The notes under the pieces are model-generated. The model worked only from the letters and a program-made list of their open reading frames with translations, was not told where the DNA came from and searched no databases. 64,000 nt of DNA from Ursus arctos (Eukaryota; Chordata; Mammalia; Carnivora; Ursidae): assembly GCF_023065955.2 (NCBI RefSeq), contig NW_026622930.1, positions 15,725,449 through 15,789,448 of the forward strand, written 5' to 3'. Positions 52,844-64,000 of this stretch are shown in pieces (within the stretch, counting starts at the first letter, position 1; the number at the start of each line of letters is the position of its first letter). The translations under genes were made by a program, and so were the position numbers.

Positions 52844-55800
52844 GTCTAGTTTAAGTTCTTTGTGGGCAATGATTTTTTTTTTTATAAACGTGTCTACATA
52901 ATTAAAATATCAAGGACGATGGCTCACGCATGGTAGCTCTACTGCTGCTACCACACATTTATGTTGATCAAATTACAAATCTTCAGTTAGCCTTAGTAAA
53001 ATCTGTATTTCAATAATCCACTTGGATTCATTGGATTTGTCCATGTTATTTGCTGTCCCGATAAAGAGATGTCTTTCTTTTAAGGCAGTACCAGCTGAAA
53101 TGTATATCCTTAAGTGGAAGTGTGACCCAAGAGACTGGATGAATTACAGTTTCTTAAGATATAAATGCAAACAATATATATTTGTCAGAATCGATTGCAT
53201 GTATAAAAGGGAAGAATTCATTTTTTTTCTCCCAACAATTATCTTTTTACCTCAAAGCTATAAACCTCTGAGGAAGAACACCACTAAAAGACGAGGTATG
53301 CCCACCTCTTCATTAAAACCTTAATAATTTCTGTTATAAGTATATTTCAAGGTAACTTAGCCTGGGAAGTTCAAGTCGGAGTCACAGCTTTTGCTGTCTC
53401 TGAAATGGCTTATGCTTCGCCTGCTGCTATATCGTATGGATATTCCATTAAGATCTTACTGACCACCAGAGAGCTAGTCAAGCCACCTTAGACATCATCG
53501 AACATTTCTGACATCTTGGAGATGTGGACACCTGGTTAAAAAAAAAAAACAACAAGACACTCAGATGTTCCAGAAACTATATATTTAATACCCTGGACTT
53601 CCCATCAAATTCTGTCCTCATAGTGATTTTCTCAAGTCATGGTTTCTGATTCTGCAATGAGAAGGTCCAGCATGTCAAATATTGGTCGTACGTTTGTTTA
53701 TGTTCACACTCTGACTTCTGAACATGAACTACATTATAACGCCTGGTCTATTAACATAAAATAAAAGACATCATCCCAATAATGTTTTAAGACAGGTCAT
53801 CCATAACGTACTAACTCATAATAGATAATGCACCACGAATTTACTGCTAAAACTACAGATTACAATTTTTAAATGTTTGTTGATGATTGGGAAGGCACTG
53901 GGGTGGCTTCATTTAAAGTCTCCAGGTCAGTGTTTTGAGTATATTCCTGTCACGTGCTATTCACAGGAAGCGAAATTTTCCCCTTAATATGGAGTTTCCT
54001 AATGCAGCCTATAGAACTGTATAGACATTAATCAGGATTATGCTAAAGTGGAAGTGCTTTCAAATGTCTTTCTATCACTAATGCCAATATATTATCTAAT
54101 TGATGAGGAGAGAAAAGCTAGTTTCATTAGAATAAGAACATCCCCTCCCAAGTAATTTTATCTAAATCTGGCATAATATGAACTATATATCTTTAGGATT
54201 ACTGCAAGAGACTATAGTAACCTTCTCTTTAAACTGTTATTTGCGTTTTCATGTGTTTTCACACTGCCAGTTTCTTGAACCACATTCAAAATGTCAAAAG
54301 TCACCCATCCTGGACATAAGATAAATTGTTTCTTAGAGCAACTTTTCTTATAAATCCTAAAATTTTTGTCTAAGCTTCTGAAAAAAAAAAGTATAATTTT
54401 AGTGAAATATAAATACCATGAGCTTATCGACACAAATTCTCTCTTCTTAATGAATCAGTATGTCAAGGCTATGGTTAGGATGAGGTTAAATTAAATTGTT
54501 TAAATTTTAACATACTGTGTTTGCTGCAGAGATAACATATATTTATTAAAATTGTATTATTACAAAAGAAAATACTTTAGGAGTTTTTTTGGCACACCTT
54601 GATATTTTGGGTAAAATTTTATAATTCCCCAAGAATTCTTGAAATACTCATGTGAATATGAACAAAGGAAAGGTCAGTGATATTTTAAATTATTCTACTC
54701 AGGGAAACAGATAAAACCTCTCTAGAAGAATGGATTAGCCATTCATGAATGTATAGCATGAACATATAGCATGAATGTGGCTCTAGCCATTAGAAACAGC
54801 CAAGAAGAAAAGGAGATTTCTTGGATTTAAAGACATTACCACAGAGCCTCTGAATTGAGAAGACCAGACATTTCTAAGGTTACTAGAAGAATCCCTTCCC
54901 CACATTTGGAGACAAGAAGATGTTATCAGACTGCAAAGGCTCTCCTCATCCTCATATTTTCAAGGCAAAAAAATCCATTTACTGAAAAAAATGCTAGAGA
55001 TTTCCTGGGTCAATGTAATATGGCATCAAGAGAAATTATTTTTTTAAAATGTTTTCAAGGCAATATATAAAACATTGATGGCATTATTTTTTAAATTTAT
55101 GACAAGTAATTTGTCTCCATAAAATTTACATTTTTTAAATATTTCATCAAGATATTTACACAAGTCCATTCCTCTGACTCAGTAGTAGGAGAGGAACTAC
55201 TATAATATGAACGATTGAATTTAATCTCTTTTGTCGAATCGTGCTTCACATTGAGATAATAGCCCTTGAGATTCTTTTCTCTCAATTCTTTAGAGAGCTT
55301 TTTCATTTTCCTGTGTAGTGGTGAGTCTGAAATAATGTCCTCCAGGTGGTCTTTTTTTTTTTAAATAAGCCTCTGTTATCATAGGCTAACTAAGGGAATG
55401 CCCTTGCAGCAAAACAAACAACATAGATTACATGTTAACTGTTGAGGAACTTTCTTAAAAAAATGATGGAGTGAGTTCAAGTACCAGAAACACTCCCTTC
55501 GAAGCTTTCTATTTACTCTGTCCATGTAATCATGTAGAAAGGGTGAAAATAGCCTCAGCATCCAAAAGTAATGAAAATATTTTAGTATATGACAGAAACC
55601 ATTACACTTTTCTGTAAGTTTCTAGAGCAATGGTCCAGGATTAAGAGACAAGACTTATAAGAAATATGAATACTACCTGAAAGGACACCATTTGGTCAGG
55701 GCTCAGTTAAAAGAAAACAAGAATACCCCAAATGACACCTCCTGAACTTGACATTGGGAAGACTTCACAGTCAAGCCCTTCACTGAAACTTCAATGCGTT

Positions 55801-56254
55801 CAAATGCACTTTCAGTGTCTGCACTTATTTGGAGAGAAATGTATGTGTTCAAGAATTGAAGTGACATATTCTGAGGCATTCAGCTATTGATGTGTTTACT
55901 AACCCAGGGGTTTTGGGAAAAAGTCCAACAGATCTTCCTTCTTTTTTCAGGAGTGAAAAAAGCACATGTTTCTACATTCTGCCTGTTCAGTTTGTGGTTG
56001 AGAATTGTCAATGCCAAAGTTTTCTAGTTTCAAAGCCACGGAAGTGGCCAGAATCTACCTCTGTGGAGAATTGGCTTTGGCCAAGCCTTTGTGTTCTTGA
56101 AATACAGATGAAAGAAATTTAGAAAATCCCTATAATTTCAAGTTGGGCCATCCCAGGTTAAGTTGAGCAGTGACTGATAACAGATGATGTTTAGCAGGGA
56201 GAGACTGTGTTCTGATATCCCAAAGAGTTTCTGTGTTGAAGTAATTGGCTCTCA
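52844..56254. other. 3.4 kb with no recognised feature
   Basis: The longest stretch without nameable repeats in the window, AT-rich. Small open frames (53022-53324, 54212-54433, 54855-55070, 55892-56122 and others) show no domain. Runs of A/T at 53540, 54390 and 55350. Confidence 0.4.
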
Positions 56255-56440
56255 TTCCAACCCAAACTTTGCCACTTCAAGCTGTATGAGAGACTTGGAC
56301 AATTTACTCAATCTCTTTGAACCTCAGGTTTAATATTGGTAAAGTTGCCAATCTCTTAAGATTATGGCCAAAAGCAAAGCAAATACATTTATAAAGCACC
56401 TAGTCTGATGCCTGGCACATAGTAGGCACTCAAGCATTGT
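56255..56440 (+). repeat. MIR
   Basis: CCCAAACTTTGCCACTTCAAGC, GACTTGGACAATTTACTCAATC, TGAACCTCAGGTTTAATATTGG, ATAAAGCACCTAGTCTGATG and CCTGGCACATAGTAGGCACTC are well preserved MIR text. Confidence 0.9.
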
Positions 56441-58034
56441 TCTTCTTAATATCCATATGGATGTTTTCATATATCTAATCAGTATTCATTTAAACCCTCT
56501 CATAAATTTGTTATGTACATGTTTAGTATAAGCTGTATTTAGCTGGTTTTATACTTATTAAAGGCAAGTATAAATCTTCAAGCTTCATACACCACAGGAG
56601 ATTTGGATGAGGAATGAGAAATGCAAGTTTCTTTGTTATAGTAAATAGATTTCCTCTCCATCTTAAATTCCTACACACACACACACCCAATCCAGGATGA
56701 AAAGTGTTTTCTCTTGATTTAGGAAAAAACTCAAGCAATGTAAACTACTTCTCTTCCATCATTTCTCATTGGAGGAGCATTAAATTGGAGGTTGGGAGGG
56801 ATTCACAACGTCCTGTCCTCAGGGGTTTCATCTGATCATTGGCCTGAACTACTTTATGACAGTATCTGCAGAGATATTTACTTTGTCATTTGGTCTCTGG
56901 TTGTATGGCCTTTACTTTAACCACTAGGAAAGACCCTCTGATTCTGCTGGCCCTTTGTGGCCTGTCTGTAACGGTCTGACTACATGAGATGACATGGGTG
57001 ACAATTTATGCCTCTACAATATGTATGAGAACTTGACTTTGGGCTATTCCGAGCTACTTTCCTAGGATCAGCATGCTGCTATCCATATTCCACACATCAG
57101 TGCTATCTAGGTTGAGGAATTCTGAAAACCTTGCCAATTCCCGAGGCAGTCAGGCAGGGAAGGGGCATATTCTCTCACGTTCTTAGTACCTAAATTGCTC
57201 TGGAGTTCTATTCCTCCTCCTAGGAATGGGGACTGACTGTGACTTCACCAATAATGAATACTCTTGATTCCCCTCTAAGTCTTCTTCTTCCTTTTCTCTC
57301 TCTCTCTCTCTCTCTTTTTTTTTTTAGCTTGAAAGAGCTTTTCTAGCCTGGGTAGGTGATAAAATTGGATCATGTATCCTTTAAATTATCTTTATACTTG
57401 AATGTGGCCCAAAGAAACATAAGAATTTGATAGTTGTGATAAATTCTTTTTGGATAAGAAATTCTTGGAGCAAACCAAGGCCTTGTGTCTCTTGGATCAA
57501 AATAGAACAGAAATTATGACCAAGTAAAAAGAAACTGAGGACATGAAGTATGATATACATAGACTAATAGTTCAAATTATTAGCCTTTTCCATTTCTCTT
57601 GTTGGAAAATACATGAAATATATCTTGAATTGAGGCAATTTTATTTTATCCATCAGTACCTGGAAAGAGACCAGCAAACTGACATTCATACAAAGCCAGA
57701 TATCATTCTTCTATTTTTCTCTAATGGACAGATAGCCAGATTGAGGAATAGATGCTCTAATGAGGAACGATTAATTCCTAAAGGACGAATTTGGCAAACC
57801 AAAAGCTATAAGCAAGATAAACATCATGTTGCCCTCCATGCAAGAACATAAGGCCCAAGTAGCATGGATTCAGGTTAAAAAATTAATTGTCTGGAGTGAT
57901 TATAACTTTTGGATATATGAAGAGCCAAATATTTGTACATGGGAAATGATAACAGGTTTCAGTTCATAAAAAAAAGTCTTTTATTTTCACATGAGGGTGA
58001 TAATAGTAGTCATTTTATTAAAAGCTAACATTAA
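56441..58034. other. 1.6 kb with no recognised feature
   Basis: Unassigned. (CA)n at about 56672-56688, (TC)n followed by T-run at about 57295-57327. A plus-strand frame at 57543-57851 (102 codons) has no motif I recognise. Confidence 0.45.
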
Positions 58035-58345
58035 TTGAGCACTTCCTTCGTGTTGGACACAGTTCTAAGTGCTTAATATGTATTAATTCTTCTAATCTTC
58101 ATGACTCATTATTATCCACAGTTTGGTTGGCAGATTTAGCAAATAAAAATAAAGGATGCCCAGTTAAATTTGAATTTCAGATTAGCAATGAATAAATTTT
58201 ATTATAAGTATGTTCAAAATATTGGATGGGACATATGAATAAAATTATTCATTTTTTATCAGAAATTCCAATGTAACTGAGCATCCTCAATTTTGTCTGG
58301 CAATCCCATCCTCATCTCACAGGTGAGAAATCTGAGGCACAAAAG
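58035..58345 (-). repeat. MIR, antisense, split by a DNA transposon
   Basis: Left part: AACATTAATTGAGCACTTCC, TAAGTGCTTAATATGTATT, ACTCATTATTATCCAC. Right part: CTCATCTCACAGGTGAGAAATCTGAGGCAC. These join to one antisense MIR once 58125-58306 is removed. Confidence 0.88.
58125..58306. mobile_element. Palindromic non-autonomous DNA transposon in MIR
   Basis: Ends GGTTGGCAGATTTAGC and (rc) GGATTGCCAGACAAAA match as terminal inverted repeats. The arms TGCCCAGTTAAATTTGAATT and its counterpart near 58270-58290 continue the symmetry. Known as a common eutherian MER-type element; family not assigned. Confidence 0.75.
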
Positions 58346-58650
58346 AAATATGTATATATCTAAAAACTGGATTATTCCAGATATACTCATCAAATAAGAG
58401 CCCCAATCAATCCCCAATACATTTTATACTCCTTCTATTGTCTTTGAGAAAAGCGATAAATCTCAATTCATATTTCCTGAGAATCTTAACGTCGTTGCTC
58501 AACACTAGTTGCTCTGCCTTTAGCCCAATGAGGAGTACATTTTATAGGACTATTCCCACTCTAGATTTGTCTTGTATTAGTTGTAATTGGTCAAATGGCA
58601 GTTTTTACGCATGTTTTTCACTTCATGATTAGTTTATTGAAATCCCCCTT

Positions 58651-58833
58651 GGGGCGCCTGGGTGGCGCAGTCGTTAGGCGTCTGCCTTTGGCTCAGGGCG
58701 TGATCCCGGCATTCTGGGATCAAGCCCCATATCAGGCTCCTCGGCTAGGAGCCTGCTTCTTCCTCTTCCACTCCCCCTGCTTGTGTTCCCTCTCTCACTG
58801 GCTGTCTCTGTCAAATAAATAAATAAAATCTTA

Positions 58834-58860
<27 letters not shown>
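58651..58860 (+). mobile_element. Carnivore SINE, bear-type subfamily, perfect TSD
   Basis: GGGGCGCCTGGGTGGCGCAG, GGGCGTGATCCCGGCATTC, GGGATCAAGCCCCATATC, TCACTGGCTGTCTCTGTC, tail of 18 A plus GAAAA repeats. Perfect 12-base TSD GAAATCCCCCTT (58639-58650 and 58861-58872). Confidence 0.98.
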
Positions 58861-58864
<4 letters not shown>

Positions 58865-58872
58865 TCCCCCTT

Positions 58873-59489
58873 ACTTGGTGTCTTTCTTTCAAATCTAAAC
58901 ATTTCAAACATTTCAAGAAAGGACAGAAATCTAATGTACTATTACAAATGCTGATTATCACCCAGCCTATTTCTTAATGGGGGCAGATATTACTCTGATG
59001 CTAAAACCAACACTAGGATAATATCCTCAAACCAATTTGGTCTCTCCCTCACCAACACCTTGAGCTCTTCAAATGAATTTTCAGCCACTCAGTTTCCTAG
59101 TTTCCCTTGAACTGGTATGGCTGCTTTGAGGCAGGGCTGTGACTGTGGACACCCCACTTGCAGTAAGTTATGACTGCATTTGTGTTTTTTTAAAAGTGCT
59201 GTTTGGCTCCAAATATCAGGTTCTTCCTCAATGTTACTTATTGTACATGGTTTAGGAATTTCCACTTCAAGAACTTTGCACCTGACATACTTTATACAAG
59301 AGTTTGTGAGGATTCATGGGTTATAACCAGAAACCTTCCAGAATCAGACATATTTACAACAGACAAATAACTGGACTCCTTCTGCAAATATCTTACCAAA
59401 TGTTTATGGTATATTTTAAGTGAAAGTATTCCCTTCACATATATCATTAACAATTCTGATTATGTATTATGATCTTTATCAATAATAGT
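58873..59489. other. No recognised feature
   Basis: Unassigned sequence without repeat hallmark. Confidence 0.5.
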
Positions 59490-59720
59490 TTATTGCTATA
59501 TCAATAAATAGTGAATATTTATAATATACCTGTCACTTCACTAAGTAACTTAATAATATCCTAGAAGGCTCACAATAATCCTCTTGGATTGATTGCAGTT
59601 ATTCTATTTTATGTATAAGAAAAATGAGTCTCAGCCAAAATCATATAGTTAGTAAGGGGAGGATTAGGAATCCCAACTGAGCCAGAGATCTTAACTATGA
59701 TGTAGCACCATGTTCTTTAG
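59490..59720 (-). repeat. MIR, antisense
   Basis: TAATATACCTGTCACTTCACTAAG, CTCACAATAATCCTCTTGG, TTATTCTATTTTATGTATAAGAAAAATGAG, TCATATAGTTAGTAAGGGG are antisense MIR text; ends near GATGTAGCACC. Confidence 0.8.
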
Positions 59721-60184
59721 TTATACAAAATCCCATTCCATTTGTGGATGACATGTATGTCAGGATGTAGGATCTTCCCACAAGCCTTTCTCTAGAAGTT
59801 GTGGGTAAGAAGGTAGGTGTGGGTTGCTATCCATCATATTCTTCTCTGGACTGGGGCTAGTTCCTCAGCACACCTGACAGGGCCAGTTTCCTAAGGTTAG
59901 TCCTTTAAAGGTGGTGTACTATGCTGATTGAATCTACATGGAAACCCATCAGATACAGCACAGGTCACCTGAAGTTTGTGCCCTGAATGGAGAGAAAGAA
60001 GTCGATCATTCCCAATGCTATTTTCAAGAAAATGCCTTGAATTTTCCACTCATCTCTCCTCGAAAAGACCTCTGGCTTCCTATTGGACCTACGGCCAAGG
60101 AGTTTACATTCACCTTAGACTGTCCCAACTAATTCGGTCTTCTACTCCATAATAAATATTTTTCATTTTTTAAAAATAATCAGC
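59721..60184. other. No recognised feature
   Basis: Unassigned; a 64-codon plus frame at 59938-60132 has no motif. Confidence 0.5.
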
Positions 60185-60350
60185 TATTATATATTGACCT
60201 ATTTTGCCTAGCACCCTGAAATGTGGATAATAACTATCATTTTACAGATGGGAAAATTATATACAGAAGGTTGAGCAATTTGCCCAAGGCTGCCTATCAG
60301 TAAGGGCAGAATCAAGAGCTTCAAGATTCCTAAATTACATTATGCTGCTA
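60185..60350 (-). repeat. MIR, antisense
   Basis: GGATAATAACTATCATTTTACAGATGGGAAAATTATATAC, GAGCAATTTGCCCAAGGCTGCC and AGTAAGGGCAGAATCAAGAGC are clear antisense MIR. Confidence 0.88.
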
Positions 60351-61510
60351 GGCTGATGTCTATAAACTCTTATTCTCATATCATAACCTCTTTGTTTCTT
60401 TTAATATATCAGTTACTTAAAACATAGTATATCAAACACACTTTTCTCTAGCAGGAGTAGAATTCAGTTTCCTTTTGATTTACTGTAGGGTCTTCATAAG
60501 TGGATCCATTTTCTAAAGACATGCCCAGAAAGACTTGGTTGTTGTATAGTTTAGGCTCTAATATTATATTTTTTTGTGAAAAGCTCATGAACAATGATGA
60601 AAGCATCATAATGATACAGCAGAATATTTAATGAACTTTCAGTACTTGGTAATGCTTCGATATTGATAATGGCCAGTGTTCTTAGAGTTACCTTGAGAGT
60701 CTAGATGTCACTCAAATCCAAAATCCTATAAATAGCTGTTTCTCTGAAGTTCCCTTAAAATAAACTTTTCTTTATCATGTTAATATTATAGAAAGTCATT
60801 TTCGATAGCTGTAGAAAGTATTTTATGAACCCTGATGAGTGCGTTTAACATTAGTAATATTAGCAATTTTCCTAAGAGCTTTTCATCCACTTTGAACATG
60901 TGTTTACAAGATAAGCAATAAAGTGTTTTATTTGTAAATAAAGAGCTCTTTGGAAACTCAGACTGAAAACACATTTAAATGCACAAAATCTTCACTTCCT
61001 CCCTTTTTTCGACATTCATTGAAATATGCTTAAATAATGAGTATTATGTTCAGTGTACATCATTTTTGAAGAACAGCCAATAGAAATTAGCATTTTAAAT
61101 TTAGTGAATGAGTATAGATAGCAGACAGACGGATGTCTGGTGTTTTTTGTCTTGTTTTTTGTTTTGCCTTATTTAAGTGAAATTCTAATTAGATAATATG
61201 CATAAATGAACAACTTGTTTTTAAGAATTTATTTGAATTTAAACCCCTGATTTTAAATGTACATAATTGTACATGGTCCCCCCCACACTGGTTATAAAAA
61301 AAGAGAGTATCAATCTATGGTGTATGACATTCGCATCTGGAAGGGAGTTCAAAACACTTCTGATTTAAATAAAATCAATAAAAAGAGTTACCAAAAATCT
61401 GTTTGAGCTCATCTCATGAAAATATTCTAAAGACATGCTCACAGTGTCTTTCACCTTCCCAGAGTACAAATAGATTTATTATTTATTACAAAAACTATTT
61501 ATGTCATGTA
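60351..61510. other. 1.2 kb with no recognised feature
   Basis: AT-rich, unassigned. A TTTTTTGTCTTGTTTTTTG run at about 61145-61165. Confidence 0.45.
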
Positions 61511-61526
61511 AAATAGCTACCAGCCC

Positions 61527-61723
61527 TGGGGCGCCTGGGTGGCACAGCGGTTAAAGCATCTGCCTTCGGCTCAGGGTGTGATCCCGGCGTTATGGGATCG
61601 AGCCCCACATCAGGCTCCTCCGCTATGAGCCTGCTTCTTCTTCTCCCACTCCCCTGCTTGTATTCCCTCTCTCGCTGGCTGTCTCTATCTCTGTCAAATA
61701 AATAAATAAAATCTTAAAAAAAA
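61527..61723 (+). mobile_element. Carnivore SINE, bear-type subfamily, perfect TSD
   Basis: GGGGCGCCTGGGTGGCACAG, GGTGTGATCCCGGCGTTATG, GGATCGAGCCCCACATCAGG, CTCGCTGGCTGTCTCTATC, A-tail. TSD AAATAGCTACCAGCCC, perfect 16 bases (61511-61526 and 61724-61739). Confidence 0.98.
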
Positions 61724-61739
61724 AAATAGCTACCAGCCC

Positions 61740-62449
61740 CATCAATGTGGATATAATATCCCGAATTTAAAACCCAAAGCCACCAACACTAGAGTTCATT
61801 TGGAAAGAGGACCAGACCTAGGAGATCGCTGTTACTCCTACAAATGAGAAGGAAATCCTCCAGGTGATAGAGTTGTGCATGTACTGTTCATCTTAGGAAA
61901 CATTGGGCAGAATCCTCACATATTCATTATTTGAAGACCAATAGAAAACATTAAATGATTTAATAAGGGACTCTTACCCTGTATAAACATGTGGGAGTGT
62001 GGGAATGACAGACTAAAAATGTCCAACAATCTACTCTACCATGAAAACGGTGAGAGTACTGACTCTCAGAATTGTCCATATCAACTTTTTCAGAGCTCTG
62101 GGAATTAACCAAAGACCTGCAAAAATCCAAGGAATATTTATTCAAGAAAAATGGATGGATCTCAGTAAGAAGATAGTTTTGTGGCTTTTAAATATATTCC
62201 CATCCCTTTCTCCCTAGCGTTGAAGTAGTCTTGAAAACAAACGTTTCCTAACCATGTAAACTTGTAAACCTAGCAGGCACTGGAGGAGCAGACAGGAGCC
62301 GCCACAAATGTACAAACAGACCAAATAGGCCATATCTAGCAGTTCCATGGCAACACCCACTTACAGGACTCATCTTTATGTGTCCTGACTCAGAGCTCAT
62401 TCACCATGAATGCCTTTTCATCCTGAGTCTATACTTGTAGGACAATCAG
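61740..62449. other. No recognised feature, possible L1 5' end
   Basis: Mostly unassigned. The G/C-richer 62270-62350 may already belong to the L1 5' UTR that becomes recognisable downstream. Confidence 0.4.
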
Positions 62450-62891
62450 CAGCAAATTATGTAAAATTGAAGGGTCCGAGGCAATGATAACACTTGGGGG
62501 AATCAAGAAGCTGATCAAAGAAATGCCGAAGGAATAACTGCGGAAGGAGATGTCTACTGGGGTCTTTGAAGAGCTCCACCATATTGCTGGGAATCTAGAA
62601 TGTATTGCACATGTTTGAGGATGTGTGCATGCTCAGCAAAGATCTCAAAAGGCCCTGGCTTACCTTATGGCCCTGCACATGCCAAAACAAAAAGGAAAGG
62701 CAAAGTTGTAAATTGCCTGCCTGAGCTTTGAAGGCCTTTGGCAGACGGGGAAATTCATAGGTTCAAAACATTAAAGGAAATTTCTGACCAATGATTAGCT
62801 GACCAACAGCTAACTGAGCAGAGACTTCAGTAATCACGTATGACAAAGAATACAGACTTTACAGCATTATTTCAGGACAGTTACTAAACAA

Positions 62892-62926
62892 ACACCACCA
62901 CCACCGCCACCACCACATATCACCAC
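62892..62926. repeat. (CCA)n microsatellite inside L1
   Basis: ACCACCACCACCGCCACCACC with a further CACCACA: trinucleotide run with one CCG interruption. Confidence 0.95.
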
Positions 62927-62993
62927 AAAAAGACTTCTGAGGGATGATCTGATTTCTATATTTGCCACAGTCAATGACTAAAATATTTATTTT

Positions 62994-63197
62994 TGGGGAT
63001 GCCTGGGTGGCTCAATCAGTGAAGCACGTGCCTTCGGTTCAGGTCGTAATCCCAGGGACCTGGGATCTAGTTCACATCAGACTCCTTGCTCCTCAGGGAG
63101 CCTTCTTTCACCTCTGCCTGCCACTTCTCCTGCTAGTGCGCTCTCTGTCTGACAAATAAATAAATTTAAAAAATCTTTAAAAAAATAAAAATAAAAA
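62994..63197 (+). mobile_element. Carnivore SINE inside L1
   Basis: GGGGATGCCTGGGTGGCTCA, GGTCGTAATCCCAGGGACCT, B box reduced (GGGATCTAGTTCACATC), tail AAATAAATAAATTT and (AAAAT)n. TSD TAAAATATTTATTTT (62979-62993) and TAAAATATGTATTTT (63198-63212), one mismatch. Confidence 0.95.
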
Positions 63198-63523
63198 TAA
63201 AATATGTATTTTAACATAAAAACCATATGTGACATTAATAAACAAACCAAGAAAATATGGCCCATACACAGGGAAAACACAAGTCAATAGAAATGTCCCT
63301 GAGGAAGTCGACACTGGATTTAACTACACACATTTTAAATCAACTATTTTAAATATGTTCTAAAAATTAAAAAAAAAAAAAAAAGAACAGAACAACAATG
63401 CCTAAGGATAAAAAGAGCGTGAGAATGGTGTCTCACCAAATATAGAGTATTAGTAACAATAAAATAGAGAAAAAAAACAAATAGAAATTCTGGAGTTGAA
63501 CATTACAATAAAATAACCAAAAC

Positions 63524-63543
63524 TTAAATTAAATTTAATTTAA
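63524..63543. repeat. Perfect 20-base AT palindrome
   Basis: TTAAATTAAATTTAATTTAA equals its own reverse complement; surrounded by further TTAAAT words to about 63563. It sits close to the ORF1/ORF2 junction of the L1 relic. Confidence 0.97.
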
Positions 63544-64000
63544 AATTAATTTAATTTAAAACATTTCAATTTACTTTAAAACATGAATATACGTATCCAA
63601 GAAGCTCCACAAACTCCAAGTGGGGCAAGCTCAAAAAAAGTGCACATCAGATATATACAGGCCAAAGAATGAAGCTGATCCAAACTTACACCATATACAA
63701 AAATTACTTTGAAATATATTAGAGACCTACATGTAAGATGTAAAACCGTCAAAGTTCTAGAAGAAAATTAGGAAAAAACATTTCATGACATTAGACTTGG
63801 CAATGATTTTTTTAAGTATGATACCAAAAGCACAAACAACAAATATACAAATAGACCAATGAGACTACCTCAAATTTAAATACTTTTCTGCATCAATGGT
63901 CGCAGTCAGCAGAGGGAAAAGGCAACCTATGGATTGCGAGAAAACTGCATATCATATTTCTGATATATGAGGAATTATATCTAGAATATATAAAGAAGTC

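Larger units (their letters stand above)
62450..64000 (+). mobile_element. Old L1 with internal deletion, runs off the window
   Basis: 5' region: CTAACTGAGCAGAGACTTCAG and CAGACTTTACAGCATTATTTC, a CCA repeat, then ORF1-side text (GTCAATAGAAATGTCCCTGAGG, AATAGAAATTCTGGAGTTGAAC). From about 63660 the text jumps to the ORF2 C-terminal region (TAGAGACCTACATGTAAGATG, GACTTGGCAATGATTTTTTT, AAGGCAACCTATGG). The endonuclease and most of the reverse transcriptase between these parts are missing. A SINE lies at 62994-63197. No frame is intact. Confidence 0.75.

Overview
This window is mammalian nuclear DNA, most likely from a bear-lineage carnivore, and I find no host protein-coding exon, tRNA, rRNA or CRISPR array in it. 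The taxon call rests on 25 copies of the carnivore tRNA-derived SINE (head GGGGCGCCTGGGTGGC..., tail AAATAAATAAATAAAATCTT). The cleanest copies carry a GGCGTGATCCCGGCGTT head and a CTCGCTGGCTGTCTCT tail, which from recall I associate with giant panda and other ursids. The sequence is AT-rich, frames are heavily stopped, and I see no CpG island or promoter. It reads as a gene desert or a very large intron.

Region by region: 1-13 kb holds six SINEs, a 3' L1 tail split by a SINE, old L1 and MIR pieces, an L2 relic with the longest open frame in the window (289 codons), and a TATC microsatellite. From 14.2 to 15.3 kb there is an LTR, a MER5A-like element and a MaLR LTR in a row. 15.7-24.6 kb is a mosaic of L2, MIR and decayed L1. 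From 25.3 to 28.7 kb there is a minus-strand L2 reverse transcriptase relic carrying two SINEs, then an MLT1-like LTR and an L1 fragment. From 32.1 to 33.6 kb there is a minus-strand endogenous retrovirus remnant (integrase plus LTR). At 41.0-41.5 kb there is a minus-strand relic of a retroviral envelope transmembrane subunit. 43-49 kb contains an old L1 with another L1 tail inserted in it, and six SINEs. At 52 kb two SINEs in opposite orientation flank a TG/CA hairpin. 52.5-62 kb is mostly unrecognised sequence with MIRs and three SINEs or LTRs. 62.4-64 kb is a forward L1 missing its middle and running off the end of the window.

Nothing here works together as a pathway. The organisation is a stack of insertion events that can be ordered by nesting and by target-site duplications (TSDs): L2 and MIR oldest, then L1M, MaLR and ERV copies, then SINEs. 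I found no evidence for a previously undescribed biological system. The observations most worth checking are the two retroviral relics, the L2 open frames, the nested insertions, the inverted SINE pair, and a coding-like minus-strand relic at 37.6-38.0 kb. All family names come from recall of consensus sequences, not from a search. Repeat boundaries without a stated TSD are approximate.
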